From contig CANBSP010000004.1 of NCBI GenBank assembly GCA_947372165.1, positions 1 to 64,000 of the forward strand: 64,000 nucleotides of DNA, in the 5' to 3' direction. The translations under genes were made by a program, and so were the position numbers. The DNA comes from Actinomycetota bacterium. GTDB taxonomy: Bacteria > Actinomycetota > Actinomycetes > Nanopelagicales > Nanopelagicaceae. Positions 51,220-59,220 of this stretch are shown here, one piece after another. Position 1 is the stretch's first letter. Every line of letters begins with the position of its first letter. The notes beneath the pieces were generated by a model that saw only the letters and a program-made list of their open reading frames with translations, did no database searches and was not told where the DNA came from.

Positions 51220-51687
51220 ATGACGCTACTTGAAGAGATCGCAGTAGCGATCACCCCTGCCATTGAAGCTGCAGGATGTTATCTTGAGGAAGTTACCCTC
51301 ACCCCAGCCGGTAAGCGCAAAATCATGACAGTTATTGTCGATGGCGATACCAATCTCTCACTTGATCAAGTTACAGCCGTCTCTAAGGATGTCTCTGCGA
51401 TCGTTGAACTCCTGCCAGCACTTGGCGACACACCTTTCACTCTTGAAGTCACTTCACCGGGCGTTGACCGCCCACTCACCAGGCCACGCCATTGGCGCAA
51501 GAATCATGGCCGCCTCATCAATGTAACGCTCACCGATGATAAGAGCGTAAAGGGCCGCATCGGCGATGCAACCGAGATCGATGTGGAAATTGATTCGATC
51601 AAGATCGCCTTTGCTGCAATTAAAAAAGCCTTGATTGAAATTGAATTTAAATCGCTCAAAGGTACCGAGAGCGAGGGTGACGAATAA
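51220..51687 (+). CDS. rimP: Ribosome maturation factor RimP
   Basis: Assists 30S assembly. The 155 residues show the N-terminal alpha/beta domain with LEEVTLTPAGKRKIMTVIVD and the core motif LEVTSPGVDRPLTRPRHWRKN, followed by the SH3-like C-terminal domain. GAAGGAAG lies ahead of the ATG. It shares one base with nusA, the near-universal rimP-nusA arrangement. Confidence 0.96.
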   Translation: MTLLEEIAVAITPAIEAAGCYLEEVTLTPAGKRKIMTVIVDGDTNLSLDQVTAVSKDVSAIVELLPALGDTPFTLEVTSPGVDRPLTRPRHWRKNHGRLINVTLTDDKSVKGRIGDATEIDVEIDSIKIAFAAIKKALIEIEFKSLKGTESEGDE

Positions 51688-52784
51688 TGCCAGTGGAGAT
51701 GTCGGCACTGACAGCGATTATCGCTGAGAAGAAGATGCCCCTTGAGAAGCTCATTAGCCAGATTGAAAATGCTGTTGCAGCGGTCTACGCCGAACAACCC
51801 GAGGCTAAGCCCGGTGGGCGTGCAGTCTTAAACCGTCAGACCGGCGATATTGTCATTTGGACATCCGTCTTTGATGAAGAGGGCATCTTTGTGGAGAGCG
51901 TGATCCACGAGATCGATGGCTTTGAACAGATGGCCGATAAAGAGGCGCGCAAGACGATCAAGCAAGCAATGCGCGATGCAAATGATGCGACCATCGTGGG
52001 CGAGTTCTCGGCGAACATGGGTGATGTCATCTCTGGCATCGTGCAACAAGGTCGCGATCGGGACGTCATCTATGTGGATCTCGGAAAGATTGAAGGCAAG
52101 ATTCCACCGAATGAACAAGTGCCGACCGAATCCTTTAAGCACGGCGATCGCATTAAAGCATTCGTTGTGAATGTCACCCAAGGCGAGAAGGGTCCAGAGA
52201 TCACACTCTCTCGAACTCACCCAGCGCTCGTGAAAGCGCTCTTCGCACTAGAAGTCCCAGAAGTGAAAGATCGCACCGTTGAAATCGTCGGCATCTCTCG
52301 TGAACCTGGCGCACGCACCAAGATCTCAGTCCGCACACATCGTGCCGGTGTAAGTCCAAAGGGCGCACTGATCGGTCCAAGCGGAGTTCGTTCGCGCGCC
52401 GTGATTGATGAGCTGCAAGGGGAGAAGATCGATATCGTCGATTACTCCGACGATCCTGCCGCCTATGTTGCTGCAGCGTTAGCGCCAGCGAAGGTAAGTA
52501 GCGTTGAAATCGTTGACCTTGAAACGAAGTCAGCGAAGGTGATCGTTCCTGATTATCAACTCTCACTAGCTATCGGTGCCAACGGGCAGAATGCACGACT
52601 TGCTGCACGCCTGACTGGCTGGCGAATTGATATCCACCCAGATAACCCCATCGCTCGCATCGAGAAGCCAAAGCCGATCGTCGAAACGGCGGGCCCATTA
52701 GATCTGGAGGCAGATCTGGAGGCAGATCCAGAGGCTGGCGATCAGGCTGGCTCACGCGAGGAATTACCGTCTATCGATCAGTAA
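51687..52784 (+). CDS. nusA: Transcription elongation/termination factor NusA
   Basis: RNA polymerase-associated factor controlling pausing, termination and antitermination. The N-terminal polymerase-binding domain (1-125) is followed by an S1 domain (about 130-200, MGDVISGIVQQGRDRDVIYVDLG) and two KH domains (SPKGALIGPSGVRSRAVIDEL and SLAIGANGQNARLAARL). The tail is acidic, with a short repeat of LEADLEAD. At 365 residues it is the actinobacterial length, without the extra C-terminal repeats of enterobacteria. Confidence 0.96.
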   Translation: MPVEMSALTAIIAEKKMPLEKLISQIENAVAAVYAEQPEAKPGGRAVLNRQTGDIVIWTSVFDEEGIFVESVIHEIDGFEQMADKEARKTIKQAMRDANDATIVGEFSANMGDVISGIVQQGRDRDVIYVDLGKIEGKIPPNEQVPTESFKHGDRIKAFVVNVTQGEKGPEITLSRTHPALVKALFALEVPEVKDRTVEIVGISREPGARTKISVRTHRAGVSPKGALIGPSGVRSRAVIDELQGEKIDIVDYSDDPAAYVAAALAPAKVSSVEIVDLETKSAKVIVPDYQLSLAIGANGQNARLAARLTGWRIDIHPDNPIARIEKPKPIVETAGPLDLEADLEADPEAGDQAGSREELPSIDQ

Positions 52785-52833
52785 CAGGTAAGGTTGGCCT
52801 ACCAGTTCCTGTGTGAACCGTCTGGAGAGTTAA

Positions 52834-53091
52834 TTGCCTACCCGCAGTTGCATCGCCTGTCGCTCGCGCGAGTCCTGGGAAGAGCTACTCCATCTTGTTG
52901 TGATTGATGGTCAGGTAATCCCTGATCCCGACCACAAACTTCCTGGACGCGGTGCTTGGTTACATCCCAGATGTTTTGAGATGGCCAGAACCCGCAGAGC
53001 ATTTGTTCGTGCCTTTCCGGCGGCGAGCAGAGCGCTTACCAATCAGGAATTAGGACTCGATGTTTTAGCGAGTTATGTACTCAACTCTTAA
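52834..53091 (+). CDS. ylxR: YlxR/DUF448 RNA-binding family protein
   Basis: Small nucleoid- or RNA-associated protein conserved between nusA and infB. The 85 residues have the family signature PTRSCIACRSRE near the start and GRGAWLHPRCFE in the middle (usually GRGAY). The start is TTG with GGAGAG 7 bases upstream. The biochemical role is not settled in the family; some members affect transcription or RNase P. Confidence 0.9.
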   Translation: MPTRSCIACRSRESWEELLHLVVIDGQVIPDPDHKLPGRGAWLHPRCFEMARTRRAFVRAFPAASRALTNQELGLDVLASYVLNS

Positions 53092-53101
53092 GGAGACCAG
53101 A

Positions 53102-53122
53102 ATGGCAAGCACACAAGCATGA
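53102..53122 (+). CDS. Minicistron 1 of the infB leader
   Basis: Six codons, MASTQA, preceded by an excellent Shine-Dalgarno (AAGGAG, 6-7 bases upstream). That site has no other gene to serve, since infB starts 113 bases downstream with its own site. Its stop overlaps the start of minicistron 2 (ATGA). Confidence 0.45.
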   Translation: MASTQA

Positions 53123-53139
53123 GCACCGCGCGCTCATGA
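53119..53139 (+). CDS. Minicistron 2 of the infB leader
   Basis: Six codons, MSTARS, overlapping minicistrons 1 and 3 by 4 bases each. It has no Shine-Dalgarno of its own, so it would be read by termination-reinitiation. I recall MST-type minicistrons upstream of infB in streptomycetes, but could not check this. Confidence 0.4.
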   Translation: MSTARS

Positions 53140-53156
53140 GTAAGGCAATCATTTAG
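53136..53156 (+). CDS. Minicistron 3 of the infB leader
   Basis: Six codons, MSKAII, starting within the stop of minicistron 2. All three minicistrons have identical length (21 bases including stop) and step by 17 bases through the reading frames. It ends about 15 bases before the hairpin that covers the infB ribosome binding site. Confidence 0.4.
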   Translation: MSKAII

Positions 53157-53170
53157 GCTCCTGTTTGAAC

Positions 53171-53209
53171 CCCAGGGCCTATGAATAATCTAGGTTCATA
53201 CTGGGAAGG
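53171..53209 (+). promoter_or_regulatory. Hairpin masking the infB ribosome binding site
   Basis: An inner stem TATGAA/TTCATA (53180-53185 with 53195-53200) is stacked on an outer stem CCCAG/CTGGG (53171-53175 with 53201-53205), with a GGCC bulge on one side. The outer arm includes the first Gs of the infB Shine-Dalgarno GGGAAGG (53203-53209). Folding should lower infB initiation unless opened. Confidence 0.55.
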
Positions 53210-53214
53210 CAACT

Positions 53215-55932
53215 GTGGCAAAGGTCCGCGTTTACGAATTAGCAAAAGAGCTCGGTTTAGAGAGCAAGGATTTACTCGCAAAGTTCCAAGAGGTTGGCGA
53301 GTTCGTCCGTTCGGCATCATCAACTGTTGAAGCACCTGCTGTGCGAAAGCTCATGGAGAAGTTCCCGGATATGAAGCCGGTCGAAGCTGCTCCAGAGAAG
53401 CCAAAGGCTGCCAAGAAGGCTCCCGCCAAGAAGGCTGCCGCTGGACCATCACAAGAAGAGATCGATGCTGCAATCGCGCAACTCGATGAGACCACTCGAA
53501 ACCAACTCGGTATTCAAGCCGGACAATCTTCGCCAAATTCTTCAAATCCATCCGCACCGGCTGCACCGGCTGCACCGGCTTTCACAGCACCATCTGCACC
53601 GCTGCCATCCGCACCAGCAGCACCTGCAGCACCGGCCGCTGATGGCACAACAAATCTTCCGCGCCCACCACGTGCCGGAAATAATCCATTCTCAACTGGC
53701 GCAGTTCCGCGCCCACCAATGCCACGACCACCAGCACAACGACCATTGCGTCCAGGCGAACGTCCACCAGCAGGAGCACCACGTCCTGGCATGGCAGGTT
53801 CGCGTCCAGGTTCAGTTCGTCCAGGTTTTGCAGCACGTCCATCAACACCAGGTGCTCGTCCAGCCGGCGGTCCCGGTGGTGCTGCACGTCCAGGAGGATC
53901 GCCATATCGTCCAGGCGGTGCACCAGCTGCAGGCGGAACAGGCGCCGGAACACCTCCATCATTATTTGGAAATAAGGGCGGCGGCGGTCGCCATCAACGC
54001 GGCGGAACTGCTGGCGCATTCGGAAAGAATGGCGGCAAGGGTAAGAGCGCGCGTAAATCAAAGAAGGCTTTGCGTGAAGAGTTCGACAATATGGCGGCAC
54101 CTTCACTAGGTGGAGCTGTTCTTCCACGTGGTGATGGCAAGACCACAATCCGCCTACGTCGCGGATCATCGCTCATGGACTTTGCAGAGAAGATCAATGC
54201 AGATCCAGCAGCACTGGTTTCAGCGCTCTTCCATCTCGGCGAGATGGTAACCGCTACACAATCTGTCGATGAAGATACCTTCACGATTCTTGGCAATGAA
54301 CTTGGATTCCAGATTCAGGTCGTTAGCCCAGAAGATGAAGATCGCGAACTTCTTGAAGAGTTCGATATCAACCTCGAGCAAGAGCTCGAAGATATCGATG
54401 ATGCAGATCTCGTTGTGCGCTCGCCAATCGTCACTGTCATGGGTCACGTTGATCACGGTAAGACTCGCTTGCTCGATGCGATCCGTTCAACAGAAGTCAT
54501 CAAGACTGAAGCCGGCGGAATCACTCAGCACATCGGTGCTTACCAGATCCACCATGTCCACGATGGCGTTGAACGCGCAATCACCTTTATCGATACACCA
54601 GGTCACGAAGCATTCACCGCAATGCGTGCTCGTGGTGCAAAGGTCACCGATATCGCAATCTTGGTAGTTGCTGCAGATGATGGTGTTATGCCTCAGACCA
54701 TCGAAGCACTTAACCACGCACAAGCTGCTGATGTACCGATTGTTGTTGCAGTGAACAAGATCGATAAGGAAGGCGCGAACCCAGATAAGGTCCGCCAACA
54801 ACTTACCGAATACAACTTGGTCGCAGAGGAGTACGGCGGCGAGACTATCTTCGTCAACGTCTCAGCGAAATCAGGGGATGGCATCTCCGAACTTATTGAC
54901 TCAGTCTTGCTCACAGCAGATGCAGCACTCGATCTTCGCGCCGTTGCAGATGATGTCGCTCGCGGTGTCGCCATTGAAGCCAATCTCGATAAGGGTCGTG
55001 GCCCAGTCGCTACCGTCCTCGTTCAGCGTGGAACTCTCCGCGTAGGCGATGCCATCGTGGCAGGTGGCTCATATGGCCGCGTGCGTGCGATGCTCGATGA
55101 GAATGGCGAGAACGTTCTTGAAGCTGGTCCATCCCGTCCAGTCCAGGTACTCGGGTTCACATCCGTACCGGGCGCTGGCGATACCTTCATCGTCGCAGAA
55201 GATGACCGTACGGCACGCCAGATCGCTGAGAAGCGTCAGCTTGCAACACGTAACGCACTCCTTGCGAAGACTCGTAAGAAGGTCTCACTTGAAGACTTCA
55301 TGGAGCAATCCAAGGTCAGCACGCTCAACCTCATCATCAAGGGTGACGTATCTGGTTCGGTCGAAGCTCTCGAAGATGCACTTCTATTACTCGATGTTGG
55401 AGCCGAAGTTGATCTTCGCGTTATCCACCGTGGCGTAGGTGCGATCACGAAGAACGACGTCACACTCGCTTCTGCATCCACTGCAGTCATCATTGGCTTC
55501 AATGTGAAGCCAGAACCTCAGACTGCGCTCTTCGCTGATGCTGAAGGCGTTGAAGTGAAGTTCTACACCGTCATCTACCAGGCGATCGAAGAGATCGAAG
55601 CAGCCCTTAAGGGTCTGCTCAAGCCTGAGTACGAAGAGGTCATCACAGGTAATGCTGAAGTTCGAGATATCTTCAAATCTTCCAAGGTTGGAAATATTGC
55701 AGGTTCGGTGGTCCTCGATGGCACGATCAAGCGCAATGCAAAGGCACGAACTTTGCGAGGCGGAGTCGTCCACACCGAGAACCTCGTTATCGATTCGCTT
55801 CGTCGCTTCAAGGATGATGCCAACGAAGTTCGTGAAGGCTTCGAGTGCGGTATCGGACTCGGTTCATTCAAGGAGCTTGAAGTTGGCGATGTAATCCAGA
55901 CCTTCGAGATTCGTGAGAAGAAGCGCGCATAA
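53215..55932 (+). CDS. infB: Translation initiation factor IF-2
   Basis: GTPase that delivers initiator tRNA and joins ribosomal subunits. The first IF2_N segment ([20 protein letters not shown]) leads into a long Pro/Ala/Arg/Gly-rich disordered linker (about 60-270), then a second IF2_N domain. The G domain has G1 GHVDHGKT (about 410), G3 DTPGHE and G4 NKID, followed by domains II-IV. At 905 residues it is the long actinobacterial form. The start is GTG with GGGAAGG upstream, within a possible hairpin. It is followed by rbfA after 2 bases. Confidence 0.97.
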   Translation: MAKVRVYELAKELGLESKDLLAKFQEVGEFVRSASSTVEAPAVRKLMEKFPDMKPVEAAPEKPKAAKKAPAKKAAAGPSQEEIDAAIAQLDETTRNQLGIQAGQSSPNSSNPSAPAAPAAPAFTAPSAPLPSAPAAPAAPAADGTTNLPRPPRAGNNPFSTGAVPRPPMPRPPAQRPLRPGERPPAGAPRPGMAGSRPGSVRPGFAARPSTPGARPAGGPGGAARPGGSPYRPGGAPAAGGTGAGTPPSLFGNKGGGGRHQRGGTAGAFGKNGGKGKSARKSKKALREEFDNMAAPSLGGAVLPRGDGKTTIRLRRGSSLMDFAEKINADPAALVSALFHLGEMVTATQSVDEDTFTILGNELGFQIQVVSPEDEDRELLEEFDINLEQELEDIDDADLVVRSPIVTVMGHVDHGKTRLLDAIRSTEVIKTEAGGITQHIGAYQIHHVHDGVERAITFIDTPGHEAFTAMRARGAKVTDIAILVVAADDGVMPQTIEALNHAQAADVPIVVAVNKIDKEGANPDKVRQQLTEYNLVAEEYGGETIFVNVSAKSGDGISELIDSVLLTADAALDLRAVADDVARGVAIEANLDKGRGPVATVLVQRGTLRVGDAIVAGGSYGRVRAMLDENGENVLEAGPSRPVQVLGFTSVPGAGDTFIVAEDDRTARQIAEKRQLATRNALLAKTRKKVSLEDFMEQSKVSTLNLIIKGDVSGSVEALEDALLLLDVGAEVDLRVIHRGVGAITKNDVTLASASTAVIIGFNVKPEPQTALFADAEGVEVKFYTVIYQAIEEIEAALKGLLKPEYEEVITGNAEVRDIFKSSKVGNIAGSVVLDGTIKRNAKARTLRGGVVHTENLVIDSLRRFKDDANEVREGFECGIGLGSFKELEVGDVIQTFEIREKKRA
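53554..53580 (+). repeat. 9-base tandem repeats in the infB linker
   Basis: GCACCGGCT is repeated three times in tandem, encoding Ala-Pro-Ala units in the disordered IF-2 linker, and degenerate copies continue downstream. These are coding low-complexity repeats, in frame. Confidence 0.85.
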
Positions 55933-55934
55933 CG

Positions 55935-56351
55935 ATGGCATCTAATCGCGCATTAAAGGTAGCCGATCGCATTAAAGAGGTGATCGCACAGGCCCTCGAG
56001 ACTCGGGTGAAAGACCCGCGTCTTGGTTTTGTGACGATCACCGATGTGCGTGTAACTGGCGATCTTCAGCAGGCATCTATCTTCTATACCGTCTTCGGTG
56101 ATGAGGATGCCCAGGCTGGAACTGCTGCGGCACTTGCTTCATCAAAGGGTTTACTTCGTGGTGAAGTTGGCAAGGCGCTCGGCCTTCGCATTGTTCCGAC
56201 GATTGAATTCTTCGCCGATGGTCTGCAAGAGCAGGCGTCGGCAATGAACGATCTCATGAGCGCAGTTCGCGCCGCTGATGCCGAACTCGCAAAGTTACGT
56301 GAAAATGCAAAGCCGATTGGCGATGCGAACCCATACAAGACTCACGAATAA
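55935..56351 (+). CDS. rbfA: Ribosome-binding factor A
   Basis: Small KH-like factor needed for late 30S maturation and 16S 5'-end processing. The 138 residues start with the family pattern RALKVADRIKEVIAQALETRVKDPRLGFVTITDV and contain the strand segment ASIFYTVFGDE. Its order after infB and before truB is standard. Confidence 0.95.
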   Translation: MASNRALKVADRIKEVIAQALETRVKDPRLGFVTITDVRVTGDLQQASIFYTVFGDEDAQAGTAAALASSKGLLRGEVGKALGLRIVPTIEFFADGLQEQASAMNDLMSAVRAADAELAKLRENAKPIGDANPYKTHE

Positions 56352-56370
56352 CTAACGGCCGATCGAGCTC

Positions 56371-57225
56371 ATGAACGGTTTCCTCCTCGTTGATAAGCCA
56401 TCGGGAATGACCTCGCATGATGTGGTGGCCAAGACCCGTAAGAAGTTTGGCACAAAGCGCGTTGGTCACGCCGGCACCCTCGATCCGATGGCTACTGGCG
56501 TTCTTGTCTTAGGTGTTGGTAACGCCACAAAACTTTTGCAGTATGTCGTCGATGGCAAGAAGTCCTATGAGGCGACTATCAAACTCGGCATCGCCACTCA
56601 CACCGATGATCGCGAAGGCGAAGTCGTCTCTACGGCTGATACCTCAGCGATTACTGAAGAAGAGATTCGAACTGGCCTTGGAAAATTTGTCGGCACCATT
56701 ATGCAACGTCCAAGTTCGGTCTCGGCGATTAAGATCGATGGCAAGCGTGCCCACCAACGAGTTCGTGATGGCGAAGATGTAGTAATTCCAGAACGTGAAG
56801 TCACCATTTCATCGATCGATATCCAATCGATTCGCGCAAGCGAGATCGATATCGTGGTCACCTGTTCGGCTGGTACATATATTCGTTCAATCGCTCGCGA
56901 TCTCGGTGATGCTTTACATGTAGGCGGCCACCTCACTAGATTGCGCCGAACCCTCGTCTCGCCATTTTCTATTGATGAGTGCACCGATCTCGAATCAGGC
57001 GTACTGCTGGATACTGCCGCAGGAGTTAGGCGCATGATGCCAACGCGGACTCTCACCTACGAAGAACTCATTGAGATTGGCTTCGGGCGGACGATCCCGG
57101 CAAATTCAGTATCCGGAATAGTGGCAGCGCTCACGATCGACGGCACTTTTGCAGCGCTTCTTGAGAACCGTGACTATGCCGGTAAAGAGCTGGCTGCGCC
57201 GACGCTCGTTGCCGTGAAAGAATGA
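56371..57225 (+). CDS. truB: tRNA pseudouridine-55 synthase
   Basis: Makes pseudouridine 55 in the T loop of nearly all tRNAs. The catalytic aspartate is Asp38 in GHAGTLDPMATGVLVLGVG. The KxSGMTSHDVV segment and the RPSSVSAIKIDGKRAHQRVRDGE segment are intact. The C-terminal part (about 235-284) is the TruB-specific PUA-like domain. At 284 residues it is typical of actinobacteria. ribF follows after 4 bases. Confidence 0.96.
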   Translation: MNGFLLVDKPSGMTSHDVVAKTRKKFGTKRVGHAGTLDPMATGVLVLGVGNATKLLQYVVDGKKSYEATIKLGIATHTDDREGEVVSTADTSAITEEEIRTGLGKFVGTIMQRPSSVSAIKIDGKRAHQRVRDGEDVVIPEREVTISSIDIQSIRASEIDIVVTCSAGTYIRSIARDLGDALHVGGHLTRLRRTLVSPFSIDECTDLESGVLLDTAAGVRRMMPTRTLTYEELIEIGFGRTIPANSVSGIVAALTIDGTFAALLENRDYAGKELAAPTLVAVKE

Positions 57226-57229
57226 CCAG

Positions 57230-58099
57230 ATGAAATCAGTTGCAATTGGAATCTTCGATGGCGTGCATGCCGGCCATCAAGAGATCATTGCCGCTGCCGC
57301 CAAGCATGGCCCGGTGACAGTACTTACCTTTGATCCGCATCCGACCTCTGTCTTTGCGCCAGAGCGAACCCCTTCAATGCTCTTACCGCTTGCCGATCGC
57401 ATCGCACTCTTAAAGGCCCATGGCGCCGCCGAAGTTGTCGTTCTCGAATTCACTCGCGATTTCGCAGGTAAGAGTCCAGACCAATTTATCGAAGAGATCC
57501 TTGTGGATCAGCTTCACGCATCTCATGTGACAGTGGGGAAGAACTTCACCTTCGGTCATAAAGCAGCAGGCAATGTGGAATATCTTCAGAATTGCGGAAA
57601 GAGTTTTGGCGTCACCGCCGTCGACCTTGAAGAGAATCGCGGTTCACCGATCTCCTCATCGCGCATCCGTGCGCTGATCAAAGATGGCGATATCGAACGA
57701 GCAAATGAATTGTTGACCAGACGTTTCTATCTTCGCGGGCCAGTCGTGCATGGTGAGAAGCGCGGTCGCACAATTGGTTACCCAACCGCAAATATCGGCT
57801 TGGTCGATGGCGCTACTATTCCGGCAGATGGTGTTTACGCCGGTTGGCTAGAAGTTGCAGGAGTTCGTTGGCCAGCTGCAATTTCAATCGGTACTAATCC
57901 AACTTTTCCTGGGGTGCGTGGTCGCCAAGTTGAGGCTTATGCTCTCGACCAGACTGATCTGGATTTATATGATCAAGAAGCAAAGTTAGAGTTTGGTTGG
58001 CGATTGCGCGACACCCTTAAATTCGATGGGTTGGATCCATTGCTGGTTCAGATGAAAGAAGATTGTAAAAAGGCTCGCGAACTTACTCAAGACATCTAA
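57230..58099 (+). CDS. ribF: Bifunctional riboflavin kinase / FAD synthetase
   Basis: Converts riboflavin to FMN and then FAD. The N-terminal adenylyltransferase domain has GIFDGVHAGHQEI and the later ISSSRIRALI motif. The C-terminal flavokinase domain has GRTIGYPTANI and the GVYAG segment. At 289 residues it is slightly short of the usual 310 because the N terminus begins nearly at the nucleotide-binding motif, without the usual leading strand. The context with truB and rpsO is standard. Confidence 0.94.
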   Translation: MKSVAIGIFDGVHAGHQEIIAAAAKHGPVTVLTFDPHPTSVFAPERTPSMLLPLADRIALLKAHGAAEVVVLEFTRDFAGKSPDQFIEEILVDQLHASHVTVGKNFTFGHKAAGNVEYLQNCGKSFGVTAVDLEENRGSPISSSRIRALIKDGDIERANELLTRRFYLRGPVVHGEKRGRTIGYPTANIGLVDGATIPADGVYAGWLEVAGVRWPAAISIGTNPTFPGVRGRQVEAYALDQTDLDLYDQEAKLEFGWRLRDTLKFDGLDPLLVQMKEDCKKARELTQDI

Positions 58100-58109
58100 G
58101 GAGAGAAAA

Positions 58110-58715
58110 ATGGCTACTCAAAAAGTTGATATGTGGTTTGACCCAATTTGCCCATTCGCTTGGATCACTTCACGGTGGTTATTAGAGGCATCAGCTGTTC
58201 GCGATCTTGAGGTTACCTGGAACATCATGAGCTTGGCTCAACTCAACAAAGATCGCGAGATGGATGATGCTCACAAGGCAGCCTTTGAACGTTCGTGGAA
58301 CGCAGTTCGACTCGTCGCGGCAGTGAAAGAGAAACATGGCAATGATGCAGTCATCGCTCTCTATACAGCTCTCGGAAATCGCATCCACCTCAAGAAAGAG
58401 AAGGTGAGCGATGAACTATTAGCGCAGGCGATCGCTGAAGCCGGACTTCCAGCCGAACTTCTCGCCGAGGCGAGCCAAGAGGTGTGGAATGCACCCATGA
58501 TTGCAAGCCATGACCGCGCTATCTCCCTTGTCGGAAATGATGTCGGCACACCCGTAGTTGCCATTGGCGAAGCGGCCTTCTTTGGCCCAGTTATCTCACC
58601 AGCTCCGAAGGGGGAGCAGGCAGGCCGGCTTTGGGATGGATTGGCGCTCTGCCTGGAGGTACCAGGCTTCTATGAACTCAAGCGTGCGCGTAAAGGTGGC
58701 CCCGATTTCGCCTGA
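58110..58715 (+). CDS. DsbA-fold oxidoreductase, Rv2466c-like (mycothiol-linked)
   Basis: A 201-residue thioredoxin/DsbA-fold protein of the actinobacterial nitroreductase/disulfide group. The active-site segment is DPICPFAWITSRW with Cys14. The second cysteine of the CPxC pair is replaced by Ala17, making it a monothiol version. The C-terminal half shows the segment VGTPVVAIGEAAFFGPVISP typical of the family. In mycobacteria such proteins use mycothiol. A strong ribosome binding site (AAGGAGAG) precedes the ATG. It is an accessory gene between ribF and rpsO. Confidence 0.8.
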   Translation: MATQKVDMWFDPICPFAWITSRWLLEASAVRDLEVTWNIMSLAQLNKDREMDDAHKAAFERSWNAVRLVAAVKEKHGNDAVIALYTALGNRIHLKKEKVSDELLAQAIAEAGLPAELLAEASQEVWNAPMIASHDRAISLVGNDVGTPVVAIGEAAFFGPVISPAPKGEQAGRLWDGLALCLEVPGFYELKRARKGGPDFA

Positions 58716-58729
58716 TCAGAGCCCTTGGG

Positions 58730-58811
58730 TAGACTCTGACCTACATCAAAGCGAGTAATTGTGCCTTCGTGAATCACACCGAGGCCCTCGTGACAGTACA
58801 AGGAGTGCCCC
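58730..58811 (+). promoter_or_regulatory. Candidate rpsO promoter and leader
   Basis: TAGACT at 58730-58735 matches the recurring -10 hexamer and predicts a start near 58742 and a leader of about 70 bases, ending with AAGGAG before the rpsO ATG. A weak TTCGCC lies at -35. The GTGAATCAC...CTCGTGAC stretch may fold, but I could not define a stable hairpin. Confidence 0.4.
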
Positions 58812-59081
58812 ATGGCTCTACAGCCAGCAGAGAAAAAAGAGATCATCGCAAAATATGGCGCTTCTGCCACTGACACAGGAAGCCCAGAGACTCAGATCGC
58901 ATTGCTTTCAAAGCGAATTGAAGAAGTTACAGAACACCTCAAGACCAACAAGAACGACCACCACAATCGTCGTGGCCTCTTGCTCATGGTCGGTAAGCGT
59001 CGCCGTATCTTGCAGTATCTCGCAAAGACTGATGTAACACGCTACAGAGCGATTATCGAAAAGCTCGGTATTCGCCGCTAA
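58812..59081 (+). CDS. rpsO: 30S ribosomal protein S15
   Basis: Binds the central domain of 16S rRNA early in assembly. The 89 residues contain the family core [49 protein letters not shown]. pnp lies 139 bases downstream, the conserved rpsO-pnp pair. No terminator is obvious between them, so read-through is likely. Confidence 0.97.
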   Translation: MALQPAEKKEIIAKYGASATDTGSPETQIALLSKRIEEVTEHLKTNKNDHHNRRGLLLMVGKRRRILQYLAKTDVTRYRAIIEKLGIRR

Positions 59082-59220
59082 TTTAGTAAATACCTTCCTC
59101 ACATCAGTTAATCGGTCCTCGGTAGTGGCTTTCGCACACTCGAATAAGTTCAGGTGCGGCGCGAGCTTCGATCGAAGATCCATTACTGATGCGTGTGAAC
59201 GGTAAGAAATGGAGCGACCC

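Noticed and set aside
59166-59177. CTTCGATCGAAG palindrome before pnp as an operator
   Set aside because: Built from very common GATC/TCGA words in this genome; no further support, though the rpsO-pnp gap may hold RNase processing sites.
59209-59220. ATG at 59209 as the pnp start
   Set aside because: Weak ribosome binding site, and the extra MERP residues are not seen in related enzymes; MEGQDVKF at 59221 fits better.
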